This document shows positions 31,027 to 39,826 of a stretch of 40,244 nt of DNA, in pieces (positions within the stretch are counted from its first letter, which is position 1; every line of letters starts with the position of its first letter). The stretch spans positions 1 through 40,244 of the forward strand of contig CAJUBR010000017.1 in assembly GCA_910584695.1 (NCBI GenBank). The letters run 5' to 3'. Position numbers and translations under genes: made by a program. The notes beneath the pieces are model-generated. The model did no database searches. It saw only the letters and a list, made by a program, of their open reading frames with translations, and was not told where the DNA came from. Origin of the DNA: an uncultured Lachnospiraceae bacterium (GTDB lineage: Bacteria; Bacillota; Clostridia; Lachnospirales; Lachnospiraceae).

Positions 31027-32335
31027 CCTTTATCAACTCCTGATCCTTGAAAAACTGTACCACCAAAGGGTGGACGTTATGCCAGCGCTTTCCATTATAT
31101 TCCAACACTACGGAAGCCTCCAGCATGTTCAGCAGCATTTTTTTATCCTCAATTACTTCCCGGTTACCGCCACAAATATTCAATAAAAACTTATAATCCT
31201 TTCTCTCAATTCGCCTGGTCAGGGACGTCTTTAACTCCTCTAATGCCCGGTCGGCATCCTCCATAGAAATCGTGGAACTCTTTCTTCGCACTGCCCTGCT
31301 TGCTGATGTATTGATTACATAAAATAAATCCCGCAAAGAACCTCCCGTAAATTGAATCATTTTATCTAATACATCCGGCTCAAACAGATCTAAATCTGTC
31401 CGCTTTTCCACTATTTCCCGTATCACATCAATCCCTTCAGAAAACGCTTCCCCTTTGATTGTTTCAATTTTAATCATCGGCAGAGTTTTTGTTATAAAAT
31501 AACTCTCCATTGCAGAAAATCTGGAATCATAAGAAAGCCCGATAGGAAAAGTATAAATAACCGGAAACTTCATACCTGACAAGCTTGCTGCATAATTATC
31601 AAATACCTTCCACGCATCCTCCGGATTTAATTTATCCAAATCTTCAAAAATAATAATCGGGAACTTCCCACCTGTTCTTTTAGAAATCTCATCTGCCACA
31701 TGATTCAGTAAATCAATCCATTCACTGGAACGGTTGCTGATTCTTTTTCTGTATTCTCTTCTGATTTCTTCATTATATTTTAAATCGGCTTTAATCTTGG
31801 TAAATACATCTAAAAGATGAAACAATACGCCTGATGTTCCAGCCGATATCCCACTTTCAATTGCAGCGGCTTCCATCTCTTGGGAAGCCGTAATTTCCAT
31901 TCCATCAGCCCAGAAATTCATGATACAGTCAAGCGTTTTTTCATCTATTTCACAGTTTAACTCTTCTGCAATTTTTAACAAAGATTCTCCCATCAAAATA
32001 AAAAGATCGGAATTAGAAATATTGAGCAAATCCAAATCCAAGCTGCAAATAACTGTTTTTACCGGATAGCCATTTGATACAAACGCTTCCGACATCCGAT
32101 TCAATTCCGTACTCTTCCCGCATCCCTGATGTCCTAAAAGTAAAAATGCATTTGGGGCATTCTGTCTCACCGGATTCTGACAAATTTCTAAAATATCCTC
32201 AATTGGTGAAGTATATTTATCGCCTGTACGACATTCCATTGTATCACTGCAATAAAATTTGTCCATCTGTTCTGATTTCAAGGCCTCTGGCATAAACGCA
32301 TTTATCATTTCAGAAATTTGATTTGCATATTTCAC
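31013..32335 (-). CDS. AAA/STAND-like P-loop ATPase paired with the TPR protein
   Basis: The protein has 440 residues. The Walker A motif GHQGCGKST is at 68-76. The Walker B region is FPIIIFEDLDKL at 225-236, similar in form to KAP/STAND ATPases (hhhhDDLD). A C-terminal sensor-like segment TGGSLRDLFYVINTSASRAV and a winged-helix-like end (VVLEYNGKRWHNVHPLVVQF) follow. This resembles the ATPase part of NLR-like proteins, with the repeat sensor on a separate gene. The start is a GTG at 32335 with AGGAGG nine bases upstream. It has its own near-consensus promoter after the SMC gene. A switch that senses a trigger via the TPR partner is inference. Confidence 0.8.
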   Translation of the reverse strand: MKYANQISEMINAFMPEALKSEQMDKFYCSDTMECRTGDKYTSPIEDILEICQNPVRQNAPNAFLLLGHQGCGKSTELNRMSEAFVSNGYPVKTVICSLDLDLLNISNSDLFILMGESLLKIAEELNCEIDEKTLDCIMNFWADGMEITASQEMEAAAIESGISAGTSGVLFHLLDVFTKIKADLKYNEEIRREYRKRISNRSSEWIDLLNHVADEISKRTGGKFPIIIFEDLDKLNPEDAWKVFDNYAASLSGMKFPVIYTFPIGLSYDSRFSAMESYFITKTLPMIKIETIKGEAFSEGIDVIREIVEKRTDLDLFEPDVLDKMIQFTGGSLRDLFYVINTSASRAVRRKSSTISMEDADRALEELKTSLTRRIERKDYKFLLNICGGNREVIEDKKMLLNMLEASVVLEYNGKRWHNVHPLVVQFFKDQELIKDVTP

Positions 32336-32386
32336 TCGGTGAATCCTCCTGTTCTTACTATTTAATATAAAAAAATATTCAACATT

Positions 32387-32415
32387 ATTATATCGTATAT
32401 TTAATACAATAGCAA
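32387..32415 (-). promoter_or_regulatory. Promoter of the AAA-TPR gene pair
   Basis: On the minus strand TTGCTA (32410-32415) and TATAAT (32387-32392) are separated by 17 bases. It lies in the 103-base gap after the SMC gene, so AAA-TPR can be expressed independently of the SMC operon. Confidence 0.7.
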
Positions 32416-32438
32416 AGCAATTTTCAGATTAGGATATT

Positions 32439-35400
32439 TTATATAAAATCAAATGTCCCTTGAGAATATTCCAAATTCTCATACTCCACTTCCTCTTGTG
32501 CTACCTGGCTTCTGTAATCTACAACCACCGTCTGCTGCCTTCCATTTATCAACTGCTGTCCTAAGATATAGTTTACATCGAAACGGTTTGTAATCGCCGG
32601 GGTCGCACCACGGGCAGGCACGATCAACTGCACATTATTTGTCTTAAGAAGTGCAAATATTGGCTCCCAGATATAGATATCCTTTGCTGCACCAAAGGGA
32701 TTATCAATAAAAATTACTTTTTTCAGTTCACTTGCCTCTGCTTCCGGTGCATACATACCGGAAATATAATTGATGATGGACACAAGAAACTGAATATAGA
32801 TTCCCTGGGACTGACCGGTACTTCCCACCGCTTCTTCATATCTCAGATACCGGCTCTGCTCCTTCATACGCTCCCTTTTATATAGCTTTAAACGGATACC
32901 GTTCATATCCGTAACCATTACGGAAAACAGCTTCTTAAGTAGCAGCCGGTTCTTCATATATTTAATCCTGTCACTGTTATCCTGAAACTGATCTGCCCCA
33001 TTTACCACCTCATCAATATAATCCGACATTCTCTGCTTGATAAATTCTTCTTTCACATAAGGAATAGCCAGATTCACCATCTGAATCATTTCACCGTCCA
33101 ACTGAATTACAGATAACTTTGGAAGCTTATCCAGCTCTGTCTTCACATCCTGACATCGCTCAATGCACTGGTTCTCAAAATGATTCTTTATGGCCTCCAT
33201 GTCTTCAATTCCCTGTCCGACACGCTCCTTTTCCAAGGCGATATAAGAAATCATTTCACGAATGCTGTTTAAAAGTGCTTTGACATCCCCGTAGGTTTCC
33301 GGAACCTCTACATCCTCTTTAATAGACGCAGATAATTCAAAGGCACCCATTGTAAAAAAGGTATTTGCCGTTTGTGTCTTATAGTTTAGAAGCTCCTGTT
33401 TCGCTCTGGAAAGTGCCTTATTGCTCTTGTCATATCGAAGCAGGCTTTCCTCAAATATCTCCCGGATTTCATCCTGCTCTTTCAATAAAACGTCCGCATT
33501 GGAAACATCCAGACCCTCACCTTCCACAATCCGCTTTACATCCTTATACAAATCAATTATGACGCCATTATTCTTTACGTACTGCCGGTATTCTTCCTGA
33601 AAATCTTTGATTTCCTGTTTCACTCCCCGAAGAATCCGGTCACCCTCCGCAATTGCCTGAACTGCTTCCTCCTTCGTTACCTCTACCTGCTCAAGGCTGC
33701 CAAAACGCTCCTGTAAGGCAGTCATTGCCTGCTCGATTCTTCCTTCCAGCCGGGTTACCTCATGCTCTTTTTTCTTATACTCATTCTTTAACTGTTCGCA
33801 CTGTGTCTCCATCTGGGATAAATGCATACTCAACCGGTTTATCAATTCTTCCTCCACCGGGTGCAGTTCTCCCGTTTTTCTCAACCGTTCCAGAACTTCT
33901 GTTGACACCTTCCTCTTTTCAATCACCTTTAGTCCCCGCTGCATGCTTTCCATAAGCGCTGCAATCAGTTTTTTCTTATCCTCCAATACCAAATCTGCCT
34001 GCTCTGCCACTGCCTTTGCAGCAAGAAACTCTGCCTTTAACTGCTCCTCGGAAACGGATATTTTAGAAAATGTTCCTTCTATGTAATAATCCTTGTAAAT
34101 GGTTTCCCAATCCGCCAAAACATCCTTTATCTGCTTCTCCATATGACGAACCTGGCTTTCCATTTCCTCTTTCTTAAGAATCAAAGCTTCTAATTCTGAT
34201 CCCGCCTTTTGTGTATCCTTTTCCAGTCTGGATACCTCGGCAATATAAAAATCCATCTGTTTTTTGGTTTCATCTGCAAGATTGCTCACCGATTCAATTC
34301 CCGCTAATTTTCTCTGTTCTTCCTGATTGGTCTTAAACAGTTGTTCCGCCTGCCTCATTTCCTCTTTTGCCTTATCACTGTGCACCTGAAGCCGTTCCAT
34401 TTCCTCTTTTAATTTCTGTATCCTTCTTTCATGTTCCAATACCGCTTCTTTCCCTGCCTGAACCTGATTTTCGGCATTTAAAAATGCTGCATCTGTAAGC
34501 TTGGCAGTATAGTCTAAGTCCTCTTCATAGGCTGCCTCCATTTCACGGAAACGCTCTAATTCCTCATTCCGTTCCTGCAATTTTTTCCCTAACCGGGTAA
34601 TTTCCATTGCAAGGGCATCTTCCTCCAAAAAGCTGCTCTTATCCTTTGCAATTAACAAAACTCCCTCTTCCTCCTGCGGGATATACGGAGACTCCAGAGC
34701 ATTCTGATCATAGATTTGTACTGCCTGATTTTTTAAATCAATGGTTCCAATCCTTTCGTCCTCTTTGACCAGATCAAACTGCTTTGTCACAACACCATAT
34801 GGCAGCATTGGAAAACGGTTTAACAGCTCCTCCCGGTTGTCCTTTGGAAGTGCCGAAAGATAGTCCACCCCTGACAAGGCAAAATCACCATGGCGGCTTT
34901 CCAGATAATCCTTTACCTTGGTTACTGCCGGAGATTCCTCTAATATCCTTCCCTCTTTTACCTGCTCTAAGTGCCGGTTCATGCGGTTCATTTCTTTTTC
35001 CAGTTCCGCTACCTTAACACGGTGTGCAAAGGCACGCTCCTTAATTGTCTCATATAAGACTGCCGTATCCTTCACATCATAAATCTGGAGCATTTTCTTT
35101 AAACGATCCTGATTCATTATGTACTCTTCATGTCTTTTAGATGCCTCATAAAGGCCGTCTTTCGCCTGCTTTAACGCTTCTTCCTCTATGTAAACCTGTC
35201 TTTCCTTTTCTCCCAGTTCTTTCAGATCAGATAAATACTGTTCTTCCGCATTTTTTTCCTTATTTCGTAAGGTAATCTCCTCCTCTTCCAAGTCCTTCAT
35301 CAAATCATTCAGATCACTTAAAACTAGAATTGAAATCTCCGTACGGACTGCCCGGATTTCCTCCATACGCTGTTCATATTCCGCCTGTAGACGCTCCTTT

Positions 35401-36950
35401 TGGCTCTTTGCAACGGCAAGAGCAACCTTTCCCTCCTCGTATACATGGGTAAGCGACTCTGCCTCCCGCTTAAGTTGTTCCAGCTCCTGCCTGCGTTCAT
35501 TCAGGCGGGTTCTGATATCAGCAAGCTTCTCATCATCCATCATTTTCTTTGCATAAGCATACTGATGAAGCTTTTTTAACTGATCAGAGCCGGAATGGGT
35601 TGAAGCCTCTATCATTGCCTGGTTTTCCTCCATGGCAGCCTTATCCTCTAAGTACCGGATATAATCGTTCACACTTTCCTTTAAATCCAATTCTGCTTTT
35701 ACCTGTATCAGCTCTTCCTCTGCCTTTTTTACATGAGAATCCAGCGTCTCTGATTCTGCCCTTAATCCGTCTAACGTATATTGGTCTTTGATAATCTTGA
35801 GGCTCTCTATCCGCTTTTGCTCTAACAAAAGCCGTCGTTCCATGGCGTTTTTTTGTTCTTCCATCTGTGCAATCCGCTCCTGCCCCTGACGGCTTAGAGA
35901 TTCCCCGGTCACATAAATGTCCGCCAGTGTACCGGCAATGTTATCCTTTTCCTGATAAAGCGACAAAAACGAAGATACCCTGCTCTCCAATAAATGCATC
36001 AATTCCGTTTCCTTGTCATAATTAGCAATCTCACTCTTTTTTCTGGAAAGCTCCACCAGCTTATCCTTGATATCCAAAAGCGTTTTTGCCATATCTTCGT
36101 TGACATCATTCTGCTCCGTCTTTACCAGAAATGCTTTTTCAATAATCTCCTCAATCAGCAGATCCTCTACTACTTTCCGTGTTGTCTTATAATGAGTTTC
36201 AAAATAAGCTCTGACATGCCCTTCTGTCTTATTAATCCCACGAATAATTTCCCACTGGCTCTCAAACAGACCATACCGGCTGATAAAACGCTGATATTCC
36301 CCCTTCCGTTCGAATATAAAAATCTTGAGATTTAGATTTTTCCTGCCTAAGTCTTTCAAATAATTCTTAAGCCCTGTATAAGTAATTCTTTCTTTCTGAT
36401 TCTGTAGCGGCAGATTTACAATATCATTTTCATTATAATCCCTGTAAAAAATACAGTAATTAAAATATTCCACAGAGGCACTATCCTTCCCTGCCAGACC
36501 GGTACTGTCCAAACGGACACCTGTTTCACTAAATGAAGATGCACCGTTTCCGGTTCCGTTTGGGGAAACTGCATTTCCCACCTCTTCCAGTGATATCTGC
36601 TCACTGTCTGAGTTCTCCGCATCCTTTGCTTTTCTCGCACAAAAACCGGTGGTCATGTAACGAAATCCTTCTTTGATATCCTTGTCATCCAGCCGCCACT
36701 CTACAAGGGAATGAATGGTGGTATTACCTCCGCCATTACGGAACAATTTCTCAATCGGCTGCTTTTCATCCAGCGTACAATTGGGAATCAGGTTTTGCAA
36801 TAATAAAAGCATCAGCACACTTTTCCCGCCGCCGTTGGCAAGATCATAGAGGGTATTTTTCCCGTACATACGCATCGTAAAATCATCATATCCCTGCGTA
36901 CCAAAATTGTATTTTACATTGTTGACACGAATTCTGTTTATGTTTGGCAT
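32439..36950 (-). CDS. SMC/MukB-like ATPase (JetC/MksB-type), 1503 residues
   Basis: The N-terminal ATPase part has a P-loop, LANGGGKSVLML, with Lys43. Long coiled-coil arms run over about residues 330-650 and 780-1310 (heptad-like, rich in Glu, Lys, Gln and Leu) and are interrupted by a globular hinge-like region at about 675-780. The C-terminal ATPase part has a signature-like STGQSQGIY (1377-1385) and a Walker B VIFIDNPFG (1412-1420), where the usual catalytic Glu after Asp1416 is Asn. RGATPAITNRFDVNYILG follows. The layout is that of MukB, MksB and Wadjet JetC. It starts 17 bases after a MukE/JetB-like gene. Expected role: DNA loop extrusion or plasmid/phage DNA recognition as a dimer. 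No JetD nuclease follows. Confidence 0.85.
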   Translation of the reverse strand: MPNINRIRVNNVKYNFGTQGYDDFTMRMYGKNTLYDLANGGGKSVLMLLLLQNLIPNCTLDEKQPIEKLFRNGGGNTTIHSLVEWRLDDKDIKEGFRYMTTGFCARKAKDAENSDSEQISLEEVGNAVSPNGTGNGASSFSETGVRLDSTGLAGKDSASVEYFNYCIFYRDYNENDIVNLPLQNQKERITYTGLKNYLKDLGRKNLNLKIFIFERKGEYQRFISRYGLFESQWEIIRGINKTEGHVRAYFETHYKTTRKVVEDLLIEEIIEKAFLVKTEQNDVNEDMAKTLLDIKDKLVELSRKKSEIANYDKETELMHLLESRVSSFLSLYQEKDNIAGTLADIYVTGESLSRQGQERIAQMEEQKNAMERRLLLEQKRIESLKIIKDQYTLDGLRAESETLDSHVKKAEEELIQVKAELDLKESVNDYIRYLEDKAAMEENQAMIEASTHSGSDQLKKLHQYAYAKKMMDDEKLADIRTRLNERRQELEQLKREAESLTHVYEEGKVALAVAKSQKERLQAEYEQRMEEIRAVRTEISILVLSDLNDLMKDLEEEEITLRNKEKNAEEQYLSDLKELGEKERQVYIEEEALKQAKDGLYEASKRHEEYIMNQDRLKKMLQIYDVKDTAVLYETIKERAFAHRVKVAELEKEMNRMNRHLEQVKEGRILEESPAVTKVKDYLESRHGDFALSGVDYLSALPKDNREELLNRFPMLPYGVVTKQFDLVKEDERIGTIDLKNQAVQIYDQNALESPYIPQEEEGVLLIAKDKSSFLEEDALAMEITRLGKKLQERNEELERFREMEAAYEEDLDYTAKLTDAAFLNAENQVQAGKEAVLEHERRIQKLKEEMERLQVHSDKAKEEMRQAEQLFKTNQEEQRKLAGIESVSNLADETKKQMDFYIAEVSRLEKDTQKAGSELEALILKKEEMESQVRHMEKQIKDVLADWETIYKDYYIEGTFSKISVSEEQLKAEFLAAKAVAEQADLVLEDKKKLIAALMESMQRGLKVIEKRKVSTEVLERLRKTGELHPVEEELINRLSMHLSQMETQCEQLKNEYKKKEHEVTRLEGRIEQAMTALQERFGSLEQVEVTKEEAVQAIAEGDRILRGVKQEIKDFQEEYRQYVKNNGVIIDLYKDVKRIVEGEGLDVSNADVLLKEQDEIREIFEESLLRYDKSNKALSRAKQELLNYKTQTANTFFTMGAFELSASIKEDVEVPETYGDVKALLNSIREMISYIALEKERVGQGIEDMEAIKNHFENQCIERCQDVKTELDKLPKLSVIQLDGEMIQMVNLAIPYVKEEFIKQRMSDYIDEVVNGADQFQDNSDRIKYMKNRLLLKKLFSVMVTDMNGIRLKLYKRERMKEQSRYLRYEEAVGSTGQSQGIYIQFLVSIINYISGMYAPEAEASELKKVIFIDNPFGAAKDIYIWEPIFALLKTNNVQLIVPARGATPAITNRFDVNYILGQQLINGRQQTVVVDYRSQVAQEEVEYENLEYSQGTFDFI

Positions 36951-36967
36951 ATCTGTAACCTTTCTCT

Positions 36968-37681
36968 TTATTCCTCTGCTTTTGACCTGCCCAGCAGTTC
37001 ATAAATCTGTCCTCTGTATTCCTCAAAATAATGCTCTACAATTGCTTTAAAGCGCTCCGTCGGATAATATCTCCGGCTCACTTCCACAAATAAATTTTCT
37101 CCCACTAAAAAATTAAACGTAAGCTTTACAAAGCTTGCACGAGAGGCACGGGAAGCACGAATCTCCTCCTGCTCTTCCCCTGTACTTGCAGGAAGCTCAT
37201 CCCACAAAAGAGCCACTGCCTGAAAGCTCTCCTGCTTATCCTCCTCTAAATCATAGGTGACAATATCCTTTGTAAATACGGAAAGTGCCTTACTGACCTC
37301 CTCCATAACATCCTCAATCCGGATATATTCTTTAAACTGGTACGAAGCAGAATCCGAATAAAAAGAAAGTAAAATCTCATACATAATAAAATAGCAAAGA
37401 TACAGTTCCTTATTATACCGGAGCCCCATATTTTTCTTTAGCTCCTCATTGGTATACCCAAAAATCCGGTTGCCCTCACCAGCAGATAAAAACAGGCTTT
37501 CCTTATATTCATATATATTCAAATTTAATTTCTTTAACATGACTCCGACAATCTCATATACCTCTGCATTGCCGTAATAATCATCGTAAAGGTCCCCGTT
37601 CAAACCGCTGCGCTTAATCTCTTCACCGGTTACCAGTCTGGCATAAATATCCATTGCCCTTTCCAGATTTTTCATTTCCAT
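36968..37681 (-). CDS. MukE/JetB-like (DUF6063-type) condensin subunit
   Basis: The protein has about 237 residues. The start is set at the ATG at 37681 (MEMKNLERAM) because GGAGG lies eight bases upstream; a longer in-frame extension lacks this. The pattern AMDIYARLVTGEEI, then the LYDDYYGN region, IFGYTNEELKKN, YLCYFIMYEILLSFY and VKLTFNFLVGENLFVEVSRR fits what I recall of DUF6063, the JetB/MukE-like family found next to JetC. These small winged-helix proteins bridge the kleisin and the SMC head. It directly precedes the SMC gene. The C-terminal third is acidic with an Arg/Ala/Ser stretch (RASRASRAS). The assignment is from memory of family patterns and should be confirmed. Confidence 0.65.
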   Translation of the reverse strand: MEMKNLERAMDIYARLVTGEEIKRSGLNGDLYDDYYGNAEVYEIVGVMLKKLNLNIYEYKESLFLSAGEGNRIFGYTNEELKKNMGLRYNKELYLCYFIMYEILLSFYSDSASYQFKEYIRIEDVMEEVSKALSVFTKDIVTYDLEEDKQESFQAVALLWDELPASTGEEQEEIRASRASRASFVKLTFNFLVGENLFVEVSRRYYPTERFKAIVEHYFEEYRGQIYELLGRSKAEE

Positions 37682-37761
37682 GTGTATATCCTCCAAACCA
37701 ATTCCTCCGGCAGCCGCCAGATGTCTATACGGATAAATCATACAGACCGTTTCCGCAGGAA

Positions 37762-38316
37762 TTATTCTGCCTTTATATCATCATTCCGTTCCGCTATCCG
37801 GTTTACAATCCGCTGTGCATCCTCTTTATCATCAAATGCCCCTATCATGCTGCGTAGTTTTGTATTTTTTTTGCATAAGATTACCATATGCCCTACCGGG
37901 TTTGCTACTGAGTATTCTGCATGAACGGACTCTATCTGCTGAATTGGGATTATCACAAAACCTGCTCTGTAATATCCATATATATAAAGCTCCCCCATCC
38001 GGCAACTATTCTTAAAAACCGCAGCTTTCGTATAATCCTCATCAATCAACTTCAATTTTTCCGTGTCAAAATGATTACTCTCATTTTTTAGTGCTGTATA
38101 AGTAATCCCTGAAAATAAGATTGCCGCCCAAATCACGATTACAAAAAGTGCTACCCCTAGCATGACCATTCCAACCAGAAGCATATGTTCCGGGTCCTGC
38201 CACATAAGCACTATTGTCATCACTATACATATTATTATTGTAGCAACAGCAAAAGATCGGAATGATTTCCTATTTCTTTTCTTTAGATCTGATAATACCA
38301 CTGACTCATATTTCAT
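37762..38316 (-). CDS. Two-helix membrane protein with PH-like C-terminal domain
   Basis: The protein has about 184 residues. The start is at the ATG at 38316 (MKYESVVLSD) with AGAGG six bases upstream. Two membrane helices (about 22-40 and 45-67) are followed by a cytoplasmic beta-rich part: GITYTALKNESNHF, then ELYIYGYYRAGFVIIPIQQI and AEYSVANPVGHMVILCKKNT. The order of strands and a final helix suggests a PH-like domain; I cannot name a family. It lies in the same run as the SMC genes, 80 bases before the MukE-like gene. It may tether this system to the membrane. Confidence 0.55.
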   Translation of the reverse strand: MKYESVVLSDLKKRNRKSFRSFAVATIIICIVMTIVLMWQDPEHMLLVGMVMLGVALFVIVIWAAILFSGITYTALKNESNHFDTEKLKLIDEDYTKAAVFKNSCRMGELYIYGYYRAGFVIIPIQQIESVHAEYSVANPVGHMVILCKKNTKLRSMIGAFDDKEDAQRIVNRIAERNDDIKAE

Positions 38317-38379
38317 AGTATACCTCTTTTCGCATATTCGCAATTGCCAATCCGTCTATATCCACGCAGGGGGATTCTC

Positions 38380-38424
38380 TTATCCCTCATATCCAATCTT
38401 AAGGGTCATTCCATCCAGTGCCAT
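38380..38424 (-). CDS. Possible 14-residue peptide
   Basis: ATG at 38424, preceded at seven bases by AGGAG, encodes MALDGMTLKIGYEG and a stop. Very short; listed because of the good ribosome-binding site and its place in an otherwise empty gap of the operon. Confidence 0.2.
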   Translation of the reverse strand: MALDGMTLKIGYEG

Positions 38425-38451
38425 ACCCTTACTCCTAGTAAGCGGCAAGAT

Positions 38452-38544
38452 TCAGTTTAAAATTGGAAACCCGCCATATTTCATCATGCCCGAAGCTTCC
38501 CGGTAGAATTCAGGTTCAAATACCGTCCTGGTATATATACCCAT
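38452..38544 (-). CDS. Possible 30-residue peptide
   Basis: ATG at 38544 has GGAGGG six bases upstream and encodes a 30-residue peptide starting MGIYTRTVFEPEFYREASGM and ending FPILN. It lies in the 257-base gap between the two membrane-protein genes, on the same strand, and may be a real small protein or the start of a decayed gene continued by the 38380-38424 frame. I do not recognise it. Confidence 0.35.
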   Translation of the reverse strand: MGIYTRTVFEPEFYREASGMMKYGGFPILN

Positions 38545-38573
38545 TACAATCCCTCCTGGCTTATTATATTTTT

Positions 38574-39758
38574 TTAAAATCTCTTTTTTCCAAGTAAAAC
38601 AGAATAATCATCTGCAATCCGCTTCGCCTCTGCCAGTCCCAGACCTACAGCCTCCATAATCTCCTTAATCGCTTCTATTTTTTGTCCTGATTCTAACATC
38701 CCATAGATTCTCTCAATATCTTTTGCATTCATTTTCTCTAGTGCTGCTTCTAAATCGGTTACTTTTCCACTTTGGATTCCTGTCGCTTCCGGAGGTGTCA
38801 CTGTAATCTCAAAGGGTACTTCGTAATATTCATCCGGTGTTAATGTATTTTCAAAAGGAATTTTAAAATACTGTAATACTTTCGAGATGACATTTATTTT
38901 CATCCTGTCTCCTACATATAAATCCACACTTTTCCCATTTCGCAGTCTGCACACGATAACGCCGCTAACCACGGTTGCCCTTTTTACTTCCCTTGTCCTT
39001 ATTTCATATTTTAAATGACACATTTCCCCTACCGGAACGGCAATTGGATGAAAACAGGTATCCAAATCACACCATGTAAGAAAAAAATCTTTTGTTATAA
39101 TCCATTGGGGTGAGTAATATAATAACTGCTCCTTTAAGTTCCTTTCTAAATCCCTTAATAGTCTATCCGAATCCCGAATTCCTACATACTTTTCAGAATA
39201 ATGCAGCATTTTTTTCGTGTAATTATGAAGATGGTAAAAGAGTACAATAATCAGCCGGATAACAAGGCAGATAAGCAGTAATTTAATACCCGCAAAAAGC
39301 ATTTTAATTGAATCTATCTTGTCATCACCCATTCCGACTGCAGCAGCAAGCACAACGGATATCACAATTACCACTGTTACAACATCCCATGCCAGCAGCC
39401 CTGCTTTTTTTGACATATGTATGAGTGTCCTTTTCACCGTTCGCAGCATTGGATGCGGCCACTTTTTCGGATCAATCTCTTTACTAAAATTTCCATGCTT
39501 TTTATCGAGATATTCTAAAAAAAGATAGAGTAACTTTCCAAAGAGAAGAATTGCAAGGACGATTCCAATCATTCCGACCCCATTCCATACCTGCTGCATA
39601 TTCCGTTCCCTGTCTCCTAACGGAATCCCATAGGCCGCAATCAGAAACACTCCCCCAAGCACAAGGGTCAGCATTCCCACTACAATCACTGCCGTCCTGA
39701 TAAAATGATCAATTTTCTCTAATCCAATTTTTATCTTCTGTTCTTTCCCGTGTTTCAT
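38574..39758 (-). CDS. Membrane protein with bL12-C-terminal-like domain
   Basis: This protein of about 394 residues starts at the ATG at 39758 (MKHGKEQK) with GGAGG ten bases upstream; an in-frame GTG at 39791 is the alternative. It has four hydrophobic helices in the first 185 residues. A cytoplasmic beta-rich region follows (WIITKDFFLTWCDLDTCFHP, VSGVIVCRLRNGKSVDLYVG), similar in style to the downstream membrane protein. The end is QKIEAIKEIMEAVGLGLAEA then KRIAD, a close match to the ribosomal protein bL12 C-terminal fold (KIEVIKVVREITGLGLKEAK). It sits 68 bases after the gene at the right edge. It may be a membrane adaptor of the SMC block. No named family is recognised. Confidence 0.55.
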   Translation of the reverse strand: MKHGKEQKIKIGLEKIDHFIRTAVIVVGMLTLVLGGVFLIAAYGIPLGDRERNMQQVWNGVGMIGIVLAILLFGKLLYLFLEYLDKKHGNFSKEIDPKKWPHPMLRTVKRTLIHMSKKAGLLAWDVVTVVIVISVVLAAAVGMGDDKIDSIKMLFAGIKLLLICLVIRLIIVLFYHLHNYTKKMLHYSEKYVGIRDSDRLLRDLERNLKEQLLYYSPQWIITKDFFLTWCDLDTCFHPIAVPVGEMCHLKYEIRTREVKRATVVSGVIVCRLRNGKSVDLYVGDRMKINVISKVLQYFKIPFENTLTPDEYYEVPFEITVTPPEATGIQSGKVTDLEAALEKMNAKDIERIYGMLESGQKIEAIKEIMEAVGLGLAEAKRIADDYSVLLGKKRF

Positions 39759-39826
39759 CTGTATATTTCCTCCCCTTCTTTTGAATATCACACATTACGA
39801 TTCAACCTTAACCACCGTACACCTGT

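Noticed and set aside
33653..33955. Plus-strand Pro/Leu-rich frame inside the SMC gene
   Set aside because: Shadow of the Glu/Lys-rich coiled coil; no start signals.
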